Source of the DNA: Liolophura sinensis
Taxonomy: Eukaryota > Mollusca > Polyplacophora > Chitonida > Chitonidae
NCBI RefSeq assembly: GCF_032854445.1
Contig: NC_088302.1
Coordinates: forward strand, 5,451,338-5,515,337
Direction: 5' to 3'
DNA: 64,000 nt
Of the stretch, positions 1 to 13,490 are shown piece after piece (the stretch's first letter is position 1; each line of letters starts with the position of its first letter). Below the pieces are notes generated by a model. It did not search any database. It saw only the letters and a program-made list of their open reading frames with translations, and was not told the origin of the DNA. The position numbers were made by a program, and so were the translations under genes.

Positions 1-135
1 ACATTACCGTACATAATTTATTTATTTGTTTAATTGCATGATTGGTGTTTTACATCGTACATAAAATATTTAACGCGGCCAGAGTTACGGTGGGAGGAAG
101 CCAGGAAGAGCCCGGAGGAAACCCATGATCATCCA
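1..135 (-). mobile_element. tRNA-derived SINE, family A (3' part)
   Basis: Reads on this strand as TTATTTATTTG, then GGTGTTTTACATCGTAC, then GGTGGGAGGAAGCC and GGAAACCCATGATCATCC. This is the reverse complement of a SINE 3' body seen about a dozen times in the window (sense: GTTTCCTCCCACCATAATGC … AAATAAAT tail). The copy is diverged and starts at the window edge. It belongs to the abundant molluscan family; no coding capacity. Confidence 0.7.
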
Positions 136-2215
136 CAGTAACGCGCAAACTGTTTCTCTGTGTGAAAATAAAATGAAAATTGTGCTATACATAGCACGCA
201 CACATTTGTTTTGAAATATAGTTTTTGAATAATAAATTAATATCACCTCAGTCAATACACAGTCAAGATTTAGGCTGTTAATTTTTTCCCCACAAATAAA
301 GGAACTCCCGAATTTTTTATACATGTCGATACACGACATGAATATTTCATCTCTATTACAGAAATAGTATAATGGCAAATCCGCGTGGACAAACGTTTGA
401 TGTAGATAGCGTTATCTATAGAATTCTCCAACAATGAGAATTCAGATAAAATACACATATATTCGCTGATGCTAATTTCAAACGCACTGCAGCCGTAACC
501 CTTTCTAAATGATAATGTAGTTATTTAATCTGTAAATTAAATGAGCTTACACAGTGCTCCACATTTTCCCACAAATTCCCATATGACACAGGTTAGACTG
601 ACATGTTAATTATGCACCGAGGAGAACTTCTATATGGGCATATAAAAACAAACATAAATTTCATCGTATTCTTATGTAGGCATGAGAAAATCCATCATGT
701 ATTTATATGGTTTGAAGAATAAGTTCGCATGATGCATTGTAAGTGTAATATTTTACAAATAAAACATTAGATCATTTTAAAAGCCGTAACATGAATTCTT
801 AAAATGAAGATTTCTCTTTTGATTCCAGCGGTGATAATTTATGTGTGAAACTAACTATGCCTGTGTTTTATCAAATTTCTTGTCGCCGATGAAATGAGAC
901 TGATACAATATCATCGTTAATAGTTGTATAGTTGTACAATACAAGATAATACAATGTCTGTATAGTTATTATATGTTTTATGTTATATGTTTTTGCATTA
1001 AGCTTCTTTTAAATGGACTATATAATTATGATTATTATGTTTTTTATGTTTATGGTGACGAGATATGCATATACATTGTAACGCTTGTGGGATGGACGAA
1101 TGGTCATAAAGCTGAAGGTGTATATACACGGGAACCCAGAGACAGCAATGTTAAAGTTTTGACCCTTTTCCTTTAATGTATTTATGCCACCTCTTAATTT
1201 TTCTGTCATGTTTAGTACCCGGTACCTGGCTTATTAGATGCTTATCTGAAGAGTTTCATCCGTATTATCATTATTTGTGTTTTGCTACTTTTGAGGAGAT
1301 ATTTAAAACAAGTAATCTATATATCTACGGTGGTTTATACTCTATGTAAAGGAATGTATATATGGTGAAAACATAAATTAGGTATTTTCCACACATCGAC
1401 ATACATTATTGATGTGTACAGTCAGGTTGTACTGCCGGCCAATCTGGTCTGCGGCCTAAGATTGGAGGGCGGAAGCCCGGCCACCAACAGGTTCATAACC
1501 AATATGGCTAGGACTTTGGCTTTCTTCCAGGACCAGTCAAAAGCAAAGCAAGCCAAATTTTTTTAGGAGACAAAATCACGACGTCGTACGGCGCCTTCAG
1601 ACGATGAACTTTGCAGTCGGCAGAAAATCCCCACAGAACCAAGAATTAGTTATAAAAAATTCATAAGTTAATTTGCCAGAGCAGGTCCCTAGCGAGCACG
1701 CAAAATGATATGAACGAATAGAGCTGGGCTGTGATACGTTCTAGCAATTCTCAGCAATCTATACGAAAAACAGATTTACTGAATCCTAAACTGCTTGCCA
1801 ATGTCTCGCTGCCTTAGATTCTCTCTCAGTCAGTGGTCGACTATTGGCCATTACCAGACGAGCAAACGTGTACAATGCAATCAAAAATGGCAGCTTCTTA
1901 AGCTCAAGTTTAACGTGTGACGGACATCAACCTGGTGATTGGCGAGGATGGATGAGGTCAAACCTTACAGGAAGAAATAATTGTCGGCAAATTCAACAGA
2001 GGTGTGAGCTTTGCTGACGAGCTATTAGCGATATATATAATGTAACGGTATAGCGTTTATCTGAAAATGCAGCATGTACGTGATTTTAGGAGTCTACAAA
2101 TAAATTCGACATGGTAAGCCTAAACAATATTACGACAAGAATTGCCTTAAATTAAGCATGGTGAAGTATTTCAATAGGCGTAAGTAACATTATATGTGTA
2201 CGTTCCAAAACAGCA
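136..2215. other. Intergenic, no gene recognised
   Basis: AT-rich sequence. Open frames here are shorter than 70 codons and none has recognisable protein similarity or splice-site context. No RNA gene was recognised. Confidence 0.6.
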
Positions 2216-2217
2216 CG

Positions 2218-2356
2218 CCTGACATACACGCATGTGACATACACACACGTGACATGCACACACGTGACATACACACACATGACATGCACACACGTGACAT
2301 ACACACACGTGACATACACACACGTGACATACACACACGTGACATACACACACGTG
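2218..2356. repeat. 15-bp tandem array with CACGTG in most units
   Basis: About nine copies of a 15-bp unit, ACACACGTGACATAC, with small variants (ACATGC, CACATGAC). Because 15 is a multiple of three, all frames stay open and give artefactual Thr-His-Val or Cys-Val-His repeats on both strands; these are not genes. Most units contain the palindrome CACGTG, the core site of bHLH-zipper factors. Confidence 0.9.
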
Positions 2357-5300
2357 TTGGAATCTTTTGGTTGTTTCACCATAACGTTGTGCCTTACATA
2401 TTATGGTTGTGTGAAGTCAGATTTGGAAAAACAAGATATGGTTTTGGAATATGTTTGAAAAGTGTTAAAAACTTTTATCTGGTTCACCATGACGTTATAC
2501 CTAACATGGTTGCATGAAGTCATTCTGGGAAAACAAGACAGCGCTTTGTGTAAGTTTTAAAGAATTGAGTAACTTCTGATCCGTTCCAAGTGAATGACAA
2601 AGTTATCTGTTTAAAAAACTGTTTAATAGATGCTGAACAAAGAACGCAAACTGATTTCTCTTTGAGACCATGATCACATGCAGTGTACTTATAAAATCGT
2701 ATAATTGCGTACAATAAGATATATAACACGCCAAAACAGAGCAGACCTATGTTGCTTGTTTTCTAGTGACTGTATGATATTCTAGCAGTAGATATAGTAC
2801 AGTTATGAGTAGAGAAATCGCATGTAACAGAAGCATGGAAATACATATAAGAACCTGAATCGGTTAAACTAATCAAAATTATACAGTTTTCCTACTGTAA
2901 TAAAATATCAGAAAGTAACCTCTAAACTATATATCGCAGACTAACGACTCGCAATGTGTATGCATCGAAGTTCTGTTTCCGTTGCATAAATGAAAGAAAT
3001 AATATAGCATTACTATATAGACTGTTATTAACATCCAAGGCATAACATATTCGTATGCCATGCATTTTGACAAAATAAAAAGCTTCGAAATGCATCGAAA
3101 AAGTAGACTTCTATCATATCATTACTTATCAGTATGAGATGCGAACATCGACAGACCAAATTCTTGAGGTTTATAAATAAACAGTGTTGTCTCATATAGT
3201 TCACTTTTTAGGAATCGCTTCGGCGAAATTTACGGTGAACCTATACGTTTTCTCAACATTTCACGAGATAAACAAGTCTTGCTTTTACGATGAACTAATT
3301 TTGGATAGACAAAACAGTGCATCAGGACGTAGTGCCCTCATCATGGAGAAAAAAATCTTTTTGCTGAACAGTTAAGCTGTACTGGCAAACATCCACAGGT
3401 CGCTGTTTATTTATGGTCCTTGGACTGCTTGCTGTCGATGAATTTGTGTAAATCGAGTATCACAAACTGTTTTAGTGCTGACAGAACACCGGAATCTTTC
3501 TTCCTATATAGTGCATGTAGTATGAAAAAAACCGGACACGAAGCACGCCTTTGACAGTTTAAACAATAAAAACACGACGAGAATACCGGTGGCCAACCAT
3601 AAGCTAGGGTCGTGCATTGGTGATAGCATCATTCGTTATTTGAGAATGGATGGATTAAACGTGATTTTTAATTCCTGAAGAAGGACACAAATCCCTCATT
3701 TCTTCTCCACCAATGTCAGCTCGCTGGGAGGCGCGCGCGCTTATGAAACTTTAATGGCGGCCGGATTTGCTGGAGTTGGGCACAGGAAGCAACCTATTAG
3801 TGAGGGCCACCCTCTCTTAACACACAAATACGTGTCTATTTCGCGGACACTTCCCTGTCAGTCCTACCAATCACACACATCCGGAGTGGGGGAGGGGACA
3901 GGGGCAGAAGTGGGCTTCTCTCAACCCAAACTCTCTTCCTGTACTACAGGTGATAAAATCCTCATTTTTTCAAGGTCAACCCCCACCTATCTGCCTCATT
4001 AGTGTCGTGTCAAGAGTAAGGCCATTTATGTCACTGCACTGTAGACTTGAGCAGGGTTTACAACCGCTTAAAGAATCATTAACGAGTTTGATCTGTTCAC
4101 CTGACAAAGCAAAGTTTTTGAGGCAAATTTCCCATTTGATCTGTTTCTTGAATCGAGTTTGTACTAGAAGTACGGTCATCAAGGTTGGCCAGGAAACCTT
4201 TTGAAAAATGTCAGTACTATCAAACGGAAGACCGAATTAAGTATGTATGAATGCAACTTAAGCCACCTCTTTAGACACTGTGACACAAATATAAATAGTT
4301 CTCTTGAAAATCCATTCTTTGCTAGGCCACACATATGCGATAAATATGTCTTTTAGAATATATGTACATGTATTTCATTACAACTTTTCATCATAAAGAA
4401 AATCCGGCTTAATCTGTGTAAATGTTATCTGCATTGTATAGATACAAACGAGTTCCATAGCTGCACACCTGTTGTCATACATGCACTAACAAGTCTAATG
4501 AATGTCATTACGTCTTCCTCTATACACGCGTTGTGAAAATTAACACCATCTCTGTTGAGTTTTATTATGTTTTGAAACTTTCTTCAAATACTTGCACATG
4601 GCATGCAGGCCAGAGTATTACTCCGCGTACGAACTCGCACGGCCATTTTTCAATGGAGCCAAGTCTGCAGTTGGTTGCCTATCAAATCGGGGATTAGTTT
4701 GCATTATCCTGTCGTTTTGATGAAGGTAATCAGAGTGAATCGGAGCCGTCGTCTGGCGAACTAAGAGTCCCGTGGGGCAGGGGTTTAGCCCGCCTGTCCT
4801 TCTCATCCGGTCTCCCAAAGGCTTAATCTGTTCCAGCTTACCGGGCCTTCAATGAAGTCGGTCCCGATTCCTGAGCTGTATAAACAGACAAACAGCAATC
4901 ACTTTACCTATGGCGTTACTGGGAGTTACACGCCGTTCTTTCCAGCCCGACGAGTCCTGGCAAAAAAGGGGATTAGGCAGGCGACCATTTATTACTGTCA
5001 TCGGTATCGGGTAGCCAATGGATGTTCATCAGGAGACAACACACTAAACTGTAATACAACCCATATTACTGTTGAACAGTGTACCCCACTAATACACAGG
5101 GCAGACCGTTGTCTACTTCAGTGTTATAACTAACTCACGAATAACATTGACAAATAACTGGTGAGCATCCATAGATGACTGTTGACGCAATCCACTCGTC
5201 AACAGTAGACATTGCTGTATACGCTACGCCATTGGGGAACCGAAACACAAAACCCATGTCATTAAAACTCCTCTTGTCTTCTGAGGTGCATCTAGGAAGG

Positions 5301-7770
5301 TCTGTTGAACTACAACATACAGTGTAGCTTTTACGACATAAAGTGAAGGTTTGCAGAACTTCTGGGTTTGGTACAATTCCGCGGACAATTATAGAACCTG
5401 TATCATATTTTCACAGTTTAAAATGTCCTAGTAAGGTGATATTCATATCAAACGCCTTTCACACGAGTTTTTCAAAGGACGAAAACAGCGGAGCCAATGT
5501 ACAAAAAAAATTATGCACCAAAAAGCAAAGATATCTCTTACTAAATCTCTGCAAAAGTTAATAGTTTGCTAAACCAGTAATATAAATTACGTCTGTGGAT
5601 TGAAGCTGAAATCTGCTTTGTCGCGACTATATACAATTGGGTATGCTTATGGCAACTATCGATTCATCAGAATATAACATTCAAAGAAAAAGGGGGTGCT
5701 CCATTTCCTGTTACTATTTATCGACGATACGATGGCACAAATCATGAATTATCGAGGGCCTTTCAATCCCCAGGACCAACGAAGTGAGTGTTCAAACCCG
5801 ATCTTGGACATGGACTTTGTAGATTTCCTTGCTCTCACTGCTTGTTGGCTTGTAGATAATAAGAGGTCGACACCACTAATGAGGCCCTTTGCACAATCTG
5901 ACGTTCGTTGAAGACCATTTGTCTTCTACCAATGTGGTGTTCATGTACCTCTGTACCTGACGTGTGACATTAGTGATTGTGTTTAATTCCGCCTAACCCT
6001 GGGCTAGGGGCCGTATATTCATCGTGTTGTATTAGATCGCCACGTTGGATACAGGAACAGTTGCAATGAAAGCGCAACTGAGATACATATTTTGTTATGG
6101 ACAACTGATATTCTATCATGGTACACGATTTCAACACCGATTTCATTCATTCGCCTAGAACATACCTCAGGATCATTGAAAACTCCAGCATCACTGAAAA
6201 CTCTTGACTTGCATGGTCTCCTATTTTCATACCGTATATATTTTCTTAGTTCTTTGATGGTTTGTGTTATACGTTGTTTTGTAAATTGTCCTTATTGGTT
6301 TACGGCTGGTATACGAATATCTGTTTCGACGCATAGATTACCAAAGGTCGTTAGTTTACGTCGGGAACGCCTGTTTCCTCCACCTGACCGCTATATGAAA
6401 AAATCTTAGGTATGGTGTTAAGCAAAAATCAAAAATATAAGTAAATAAATTCTAGAGTTATGATAATCATCCAAAAAACACCAATAGGGCGCAGGTGTTT
6501 AAGATGACAGGCGCGTAAATCTGGGCGGGTGCAGCCAGTTTCCATACGAATTCCACTGATTAGATCACGACTAAAACTTGCCCGTGTATTATTTCCCTCA
6601 GTGTTAGTGATAAACTGTTTATCTAATCAATGCTAGTGAACATTAACTGTGACCTCCTGTATACAGAATATCCCTTACAGGTACTTCTATAGTTTTATGG
6701 TAAAATTAGTATAGAATTAATGGAAATCCACACCAATCAGTTCCAGTTGCATTCCCAGAACATTGTTGTATTTTAGGTAATTATGAGGTCCAGAATTTAA
6801 CACAGGCATTACCGTTATAATTTACGGCTAAAGACAAGGGTCGCCCCTGACTATTTCACGTGCAGATTTCTACCGATAATGTTTTAGGTTCCCATGTCTA
6901 TTCAACACCTGCGTTGATCGGTTCACGATATAGGATTGTATATCATGATGTGTAATGATAAGACAACAGATGAGCAAGGCGATGTGAGAGCGGGAGAAGC
7001 CATCAGCTGCCCGGGAAGCGATTAGAGACACAAAAGAAAATGGACGAGCCGCCAAGATGACGGTCAGCCGCTGTCTAATTGTTCAGCGAATTAACTCGTG
7101 CTTCAAGGTGATGAAGAAAGGCTCTTGAGAAAAAGAGCCTTCAGTGTTTAGGGATCGAGCACTACCAAACGATTTAATCAGCTTACTAAACAATGAACTT
7201 CGAAATCGACTTCAACAAAATGACAATATCGATTGAACGTGTATACAGGCCAAAATGGCAGTTATAGTCGTGCTTAATTACGGAGACAATCGTCGCGATG
7301 CCCTTGAGCTTCTGAAGTGCCGCTATAACGGTCTCCTCAACAGCTGTCATTAGGCCAGCCTACCAACCACTCTACAAATGAAACACAAACACATATTGGC
7401 CGGCTGTCGGTAAACATCCGACACAAAAACAACGCAGTTGTATAACTAGGCGCACATCAAGATATATACCCTGGCCAACAGTTGCGAGTATAAGAGAATA
7501 TTTTTTTCATTTCTTAACTGATGTTTAACGCCCACATTCAAGAATTGTCTTCCTTACACCATATCGGCCAGCATATTATGTCTGGAAGGTCCAAGAGTGC
7601 CTAGAGAAAACCACCAACCACTGGCAAGTTATATTGGCTTACTTTCCTACAGATGTCACATTGGTAGAAGGCAAGTGGTCGCCCGCGAACATGTAAAAAT
7701 ACATATGAGAGCAATTTGTACCACTTATTATAACGAAGAGGACCGTGGCCAAAGGGAATTAACATGCCAG
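2357..7770. other. Intergenic, no gene recognised
   Basis: No exon or RNA gene could be supported. Short open frames lack similarity and composition bias. Two stretches (about 3640-3790, with GGCGCGCGCGC, and about 6940-7100) are richer in G+C and CpG than their surroundings and look like constrained non-coding islands, but this is impression only. Confidence 0.5.
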
Positions 7771-7774
7771 CAGT

Positions 7775-7972
7775 CACCTATGCGGTCGCTGTAAGTTCAA
7801 GTGAGCTTCCTCTTTGCCCGTATGTGGGAAGGTCTACTAGCAACCAGCGGATGGTTGTGGGTTTCCCCCTGGCCCTGCCCGGTTACCTCTCACCATAATG
7901 CTGGCCGTCGTCGTATAAGTGAAATATTCTTGAGTACGGCGTAAAACACCAATCAAATAAATAAATAAAATT
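7775..7972 (+). mobile_element. SINE family A, nearly full body
   Basis: Sense-strand copy. It begins in the tRNA-like head (GCGGTCGCTGTAAGTTCAAG, with a B-box-like GTTCAAG), continues through CCGTATGTGGGAAGGTCTAC, GGTTTCCCCCTGG and ATAATGCTGGCCGTCGTCG, and ends in CACCAATCAAATAAATAAAT. One of the best preserved copies, useful as a local consensus. Confidence 0.8.
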
Positions 7973-7974
7973 AA

Positions 7975-8095
7975 GGACCTTAGAGCAACATGGAAAAAAT
8001 CCCATGTCCGAGACTGGTATTGAACCCACGTCACGAGTAACCTAGCGAATAAAAAAAAGCAAGCACTTAACCGCTCCATCAGATGCAAGTGTAAA
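7975..8095 (-). mobile_element. tRNA-like SINE head
   Basis: On the minus strand, GCATCTGATGGAGCGGTTAAG resembles a pol III A box and GTGGGTTCAATACC a B box, about 45 bases apart with an A/T-rich interruption where a tRNA would have its anticodon arm. It cannot fold as an intact tRNA, so it is read as a tRNA-derived SINE fragment abutting the family A copy. Confidence 0.45.
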
Positions 8096-8099
8096 ACTT

Positions 8100-10780
8100 T
8101 CCCTTTATCAAAAGTGTACCATTCTTAACATTGCATGGCTACGTTTTAAATCCGAAAACGAAGTTTTTCCCCCAGACGTTTATTTCTCTGTTAGACAGGA
8201 ACTTTACGGAAATAAATTATAGACAGATTTGGATGAAATTAGGTGAAGACCTTGCCTTGGTCCAACTATCAGTCCCTGAAATTCTTTAATGCTTTTAATT
8301 TTCAAAGCTTGTTATTAACGAGATTCTCCTGTTGTTGCATTGTCAAAGTTTTCTTTGTAAACATTTTTTTTCATTAAATACTTTAAGATATTTAAAACTA
8401 TCACTTATCTCTGCTTTGTTTTTGCGATGCCCGTCAATAATGTTTACAAAAATGCAACTGTTTTTTGTGACGTCATTAACGGTCAGATGAATGAACCAGG
8501 GCTGCTTTGACGTCATGATGTTTCGAATCCAAGGGTAACAAACCTTGGCCTTTTGAGCAAATTATAGAGTTTTAATATATGTGCGATTCATTTCTGGCCA
8601 AAAATAATCTAAAAACAATAAACACTCATGCAAATTGTTATTGCGCCTGATATAAACTATCCACGAAACTCGAAACCACGGATCCCTAAACACGATGGTA
8701 TTTTAGTGACAATAAATTGTGGATGATGTACAACTGGATTTCTACACAATTTTACATAATTTTGAGCAAGTTACAACACTACAGAATCGCGATACGTTAA
8801 GCTACTATGTACACACAGAAGGAGAATGCAGCCAATTGTTCCGTAATCTTTAAATCAGTTTCTATACTTCGGTAAATTTGGCTACTATACAGACAAGTTG
8901 TCTTCATTAATGTATGTGACTGACAAGTAGTATAGGCCCTACTGTACAGTAGACTCACTATACTGTGCAGCGTATACAGCAAAATGCTGTGCGAAACACC
9001 AATGAAGTGCGTCTCCTTATAAGCATGCCGCATTCTAAGATTGCAAAATCATATGGACATTGCTAACAGCACATGTACTTCTCTGAGGTCAGTTGGCCAA
9101 GACCCTAGCCTTGCTCCCAACTTAAGGGTATTTTTGAAAGCTTAGCTGGGAAAAATGAAACACGTCTCAGACCTATTCCATGGAGAATTTCATTTTATAC
9201 AATTTTTAATCTCCGTTTGATGGGATTGGGGGAACTTTTGGAATCAGGAAGCACGTATTTTAATCAAAGTGCTATTGCTACTGAATCATCATGTCGAAGA
9301 CACCAAACATGACACCCCACCCACTGACATTATACTGACACCGGTTATGTTTCCTTGCTCTAAGCTTCCAGCAGCAATAACAGCATGTACCAAGAAAAAA
9401 AATGGTTGGAAATGATGTATTTTTTGTAATAACAACTAGATTATAAAAATGTTTATAATGTAATTTAAGACTTAGAGCATAGAGAGTAAAACATTTTTAG
9501 GTCCTTGATTACTTTGTGTAGTGAAAAAAGTGACTAAACTACACGTGTACTACTTGTTGCGAAATTCACGGTATGTAAATGTATATCTTATCTTTATACA
9601 GAAAAGCTGATTGTATCCATACCGTATTCTATCGGAGTGCCAAATAATGAAACTGAGACCACATGGTCAAGCATTTGATGCAGAGAGCTGGATCCCGCCA
9701 ACAAAACATAATGCTCTATCTTCTTGACAGTAATACATCAATTTTAGGTTTTAACCATTGCCCCTTATTGGAATCAGAAATAGGATAATGGAGAAAGGGA
9801 GCTGGGAAAAGGGGGGAATGGGAATCATGCACGTGCTACGTCCTGTAACTGATGTTTTCATGAAACGCGATACATTTGGCCGTCAAATCTTTAAGATGGT
9901 GATCTGGGTATCTACGTAAGGCTGTGGGGTCTTAGGGCCGAGGTTAGGATCGGACAGGGTAACGGGACAATAGAGGGACAAAGTGTAACCGATCAGAGTG
10001 GGTCATGGCGATCAGTGGGTAGGGAACAGAATCCTAGAAATAGCACCTCCTCAGCAAATTACGGCCGCTTTACCGCCTCCCGCACGTCTCATCTGTAATT
10101 ATCAACACGGGGGTCTCCAAACATAGTTGATGACAGTATTTAATCGGATTGCCGGGCTGCTGTGACAAGCTCAAAACGCCCGTGCTCATTTAATGAAAGT
10201 CGTCGGACGATAGACTCATGACTTCACAACGCAGCCGTAATACCCCGGCCAAGATTGTGAAATCATATTTTGACCATCTGCACCAACGCCATTAATCTTA
10301 ATAAATAGCATAAGGCGAAATCTCCATGATTTGGAAAGTGGTAATTAGGAATAGAGCATCCATTTACGCATTTGTCGCATAAATCGATTGGGATTTTAGC
10401 CCACAATTGTCTGAGAGAAATTAAAGACGAGAAAAATACTTTTTGTGGGAGGACATTTTAACACTAATGCATGTAGGGTAACATTTTATTTGGACGGTTA
10501 AATCAGGGCCTACTTATCTTAAAACAATATTTGCCAATTTTCAACAAGATCATTATAAACTCAATTTAAAATTACACCAACGAGTCAGACCTGTTCGGGT
10601 TTGGGAAAGATAATATTTTGCTCTTTTAAATAGCTGAATATCCAATCATAGCAATAAAAAACCACGCGGAAAGTGAATCTCCCTGTCGTACTGATACAAC
10701 ATATCAACAGCTCCGGATTAATAACCGCAAGACCAATTTAAAAAACAACGTTCAACAAAAACCAACAAAACAAAGCCCTG
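8100..10780. other. Intergenic; possible conserved non-coding island at 9900-10400
   Basis: No coding exon seen. From about 9900 to 10400 the sequence becomes complex, with balanced base composition and no long open frame. It contains homeodomain-type ATTA/TAAT cores (TGTAATTATC, ATTTAATCGG, CATTAATC). This is how developmental enhancers often look, but nothing here proves function. Confidence 0.35.
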
Positions 10781-10814
10781 GAACGTATTGATGTTGGTAA
10801 CCTATATTGTCTAA

Positions 10815-11515
10815 AATTTTTGAACGTCATGTTCATAACTATTTGATAGATCATCTACAAACCCACGATGTCTTATATGGCAAACAGTCAGGTTTCAGGT
10901 CATTCCAATCATGTCAAACGTCTCTAATAGACTAATAATAGAGTCTCTCTAATAGAGTGTACAGATCGAAAAGAAAGACATTATACGTGTAGTTTTTCTT
11001 GACCTGAAAAAAAGCCTTTGATTTGGTGAACAATGAACTGCTTCTAAAGGAAGTTATACTGTATGGTATAACAGATAATGCTCTGTGTATATTTAAATCC
11101 TTTCACGGTGAAAGACGGCAGACTGTATATTTTAATGGCTGTGTGTCAGAGAGTACGCAAGTGTCCGTTGGGGTTCCGCAAGGCTCCATTCTTGGTCTCC
11201 TCTTATTTCTACTGTATGTAAATGACATGTCTGTGAGTACAATTCACTGTGACACAGGAATTTGCAGACGACACTACGCTTTTCTCATCAGGAAAATCTG
11301 TAACTGAGCTAGAACAGACGCTAAATCGCGATATGGACAATGTAAATAACTGGTGTACTATGGGCAGGATGTGTCCCAACGCAGAAAAGCCAAAACGTAT
11401 GTTAATAACAAACCGTCAGAAAAAGGGCATATCCTGAACAACCTTACTTGAATATTTCCCTTGGTGAACACCTACTTCAAAATGTTAGTGATGAAAAGCT
11501 ACTTTATACGCCACC
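10815..11515 (+). mobile_element. Degenerate LINE reverse-transcriptase fragment
   Basis: Conceptual translation over several frames gives RT landmarks in order: SKIFERHVHNYL, YGKQSGFR, VVFLDLKKAFDLVNNELLLK, GVPQGSILG, then FADDTTLF (the catalytic A/YxDD-type box), a helical NVNNWC region and LNISLGEHLLQNVSDEKLL. This order and the PQGSILG motif mark a non-LTR element of the CR1/Jockey-like group. Frameshifts near 10960, 11015 and 11245, and truncation at both ends, show it is inactive. No endonuclease domain or poly(A)/3' end is visible. Confidence 0.85.
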
Positions 11516-11949
11516 TTTGTACTAGCCCAAGTAAGATGTACAACCTGGACGGTCTGCAGTTTGTTATAAATGCAGTGAATGCAAATAAATTTGTTTCCCG
11601 TCCCTTTCTGATTAAAGTAGCTGATTATCAATATATGCATCCTCCAGTAAAAGAGAGTGTTAAAAAGTCTCCCTTTAATAATTTCTACATATACTCGTAT
11701 TTACACGAAAACAGGCACACAGGTCTGCCATGAGACCGGCACATTTTGTACCCATCGGGATACATAGATAGGCTATACACTGCTGATGAATGGATTCCCC
11801 CGTATTTCATATACAGCTGTTACTGTTTGAGAAATTCAAATAACTCTGTTAATGCACAGGACATCCAATGAATAGTAACCCCTTTACGTAGCGGAACTGA
11901 ATAAAGCTTGATAAAAGGTTGACTGGGGTAAAGCCGTCAGGCGACAGTT

Positions 11950-12405
11950 CTGGCTTGATTTCTCAGCCATGAAAGCCGCTGGATACACCATATTTCTACC
12001 ATCGACCAAGTGAAATGTTATTTTAATAAAACACTTTGAAATTGGCTACGATCTACGGAAGTTATGCGGCATTCTCTGCTTTTTACTCCATACATGCACT
12101 GTTGTTTGTTCAACATGCCCTCATCACTTCTAATCCGTCAGCTTCGCTCTGATTGGTTCCTGATTTGCTTACTACCAATCAGAGCTAAGCTTTTATCGCC
12201 CTGACGGATTACAGTGGTGGAGGCAAGATGAACTGACAGATTTGCAGTTATGTTGTAAAAAACAGAGAATGCGGCATAACTCCCGTAAACTATAACCGAT
12301 CAAGGTATTTCAAAATGTTTTATTAAAAGAACATTTCACTTGGTTGATGGCAGAAACATGATGGTTCCAGCGGCTTTCATCGCTGAGACGGTCTTCTCCC
12401 TGTTA
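11950..12405. repeat. Long palindromic (foldback) element
   Basis: Two arms of about 200 bp are inverted copies of each other. Left-arm landmarks CCATGAAAGCCGCTGG (about 11968), GACCAAGTGAAATGTT (12005), TTATGCGGCATTCTCTG (12062) and AATCCGTCAG (12131) return as reverse complements in the order expected of a hairpin near 12205, 12255-12280, 12330 and 12365. The loop is a few bases near 12160, between CTCTGATTGGT and ACCAATCAGAG. Arms are roughly 85% alike by eye. No transposase is encoded, so this fits a foldback element or MITE. Confidence 0.85.
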
Positions 12406-12409
12406 CCGG

Positions 12410-13355
12410 ATTTGTACGACCAAGCAAAAAACCGACGAACTTACCGGTTTCTGGCTTCGTGTAGCCAAGTGAAAGCATATTTGTTTGCTGATTCACACGC
12501 CAATGTAAACCATAATGTGTCGGCTTTCGAACGTTGTTTGGTTGATATTGGACGATTTTTCCGTGTTTCATGTCCAGCTATTTAAAACCGAGTCTTGTCT
12601 CAGGCATTGGAGTTATGTACCGCGTTATATATTTTAGGTATAAATACCGTTTGGACGATTCTGCCACCTATGATACATGCACTGTGATGCATTTTGGAGA
12701 TAGCATTTGTATTTGCTATAAACTATACCCTAATGCCATTTGACGTAATATTGCTTTAACTTTTATTGGATGCTGACACTCTTTACTGACGAACTCCAAC
12801 TGTGTACACGAGTTAAGCATGAAAGGTATAACGTACGGTAATGCCACGTGAATCCTAGCAATAATATCCAATCAGTGTTGAATACAACATTCTTCAATTT
12901 CCATAGCAATTGTCGGTACAGTTCCTCGGAATGGCGCATGGGATTCTAACCTGAATCCGACTGTGGAGATAGGTTTGGCCTCTATATGTGGGTTTTGGTG
13001 TTCTGCGACCAACCCAAAGTCCCCTCATTTTTGCCACAGGACTGAAATTCAAGGAAAACAACTGTATCTCTCTAATTAACAAGTCTAGTTTCGATTCAAG
13101 CCAACATACAAAGGAGAAAAACAACACACTGTTTCAATGTTAACACCACGTTTTAAATGGAGTACCTTGTATATTCCCAGGAATCTGGGATGAATTCAAC
13201 CGAATTCAAGTTCCAGATGATAAAGCCTCGGAGAAAAGATCGATCAAGATGACTTGATTGTTTGGCTTATACATTTTGATGCACACTTCTCATGTTTGGC
13301 GCACAGAACATAATGTTTTGTTTTAGTTAAACTTCATCAAACTTATAATTCTAAG
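12410..13355. other. Intergenic, nothing recognised
   Basis: No gene, RNA or clear repeat was recognised. A short open frame at 12340-12585 starts inside the foldback arm and lacks similarity. Confidence 0.5.
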
Positions 13356-13359
13356 ATTT

Positions 13360-13490
13360 ATTTATTTGTTTGGTGTTTTACGCCATACTCAACAATATTT
13401 CACTAATACAATGGCGGCCACCATTATTGATGGGTTACCGGGTACAGACAAGGGGAAACCCACGGCCATCCAGCAAACCCATCTGCCCGT
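13360..13490 (-). mobile_element. SINE family A copy
   Basis: Reads TTTATTTGTTTGGTGTTTTA, CGCCATACTCAACAATATTTCAC, ATGGCGGCCACC and GGGAAACCCACGGCCATCC on the plus strand, so the SINE itself is on the minus strand. The middle is diverged. Confidence 0.75.

Noticed and set aside
2152-2517. Open frames on both strands through the 15-bp array
   Set aside because: The unit length is a multiple of three, so any frame without a stop in one unit stays open; products are pure Thr-His or Cys-Val repeats.
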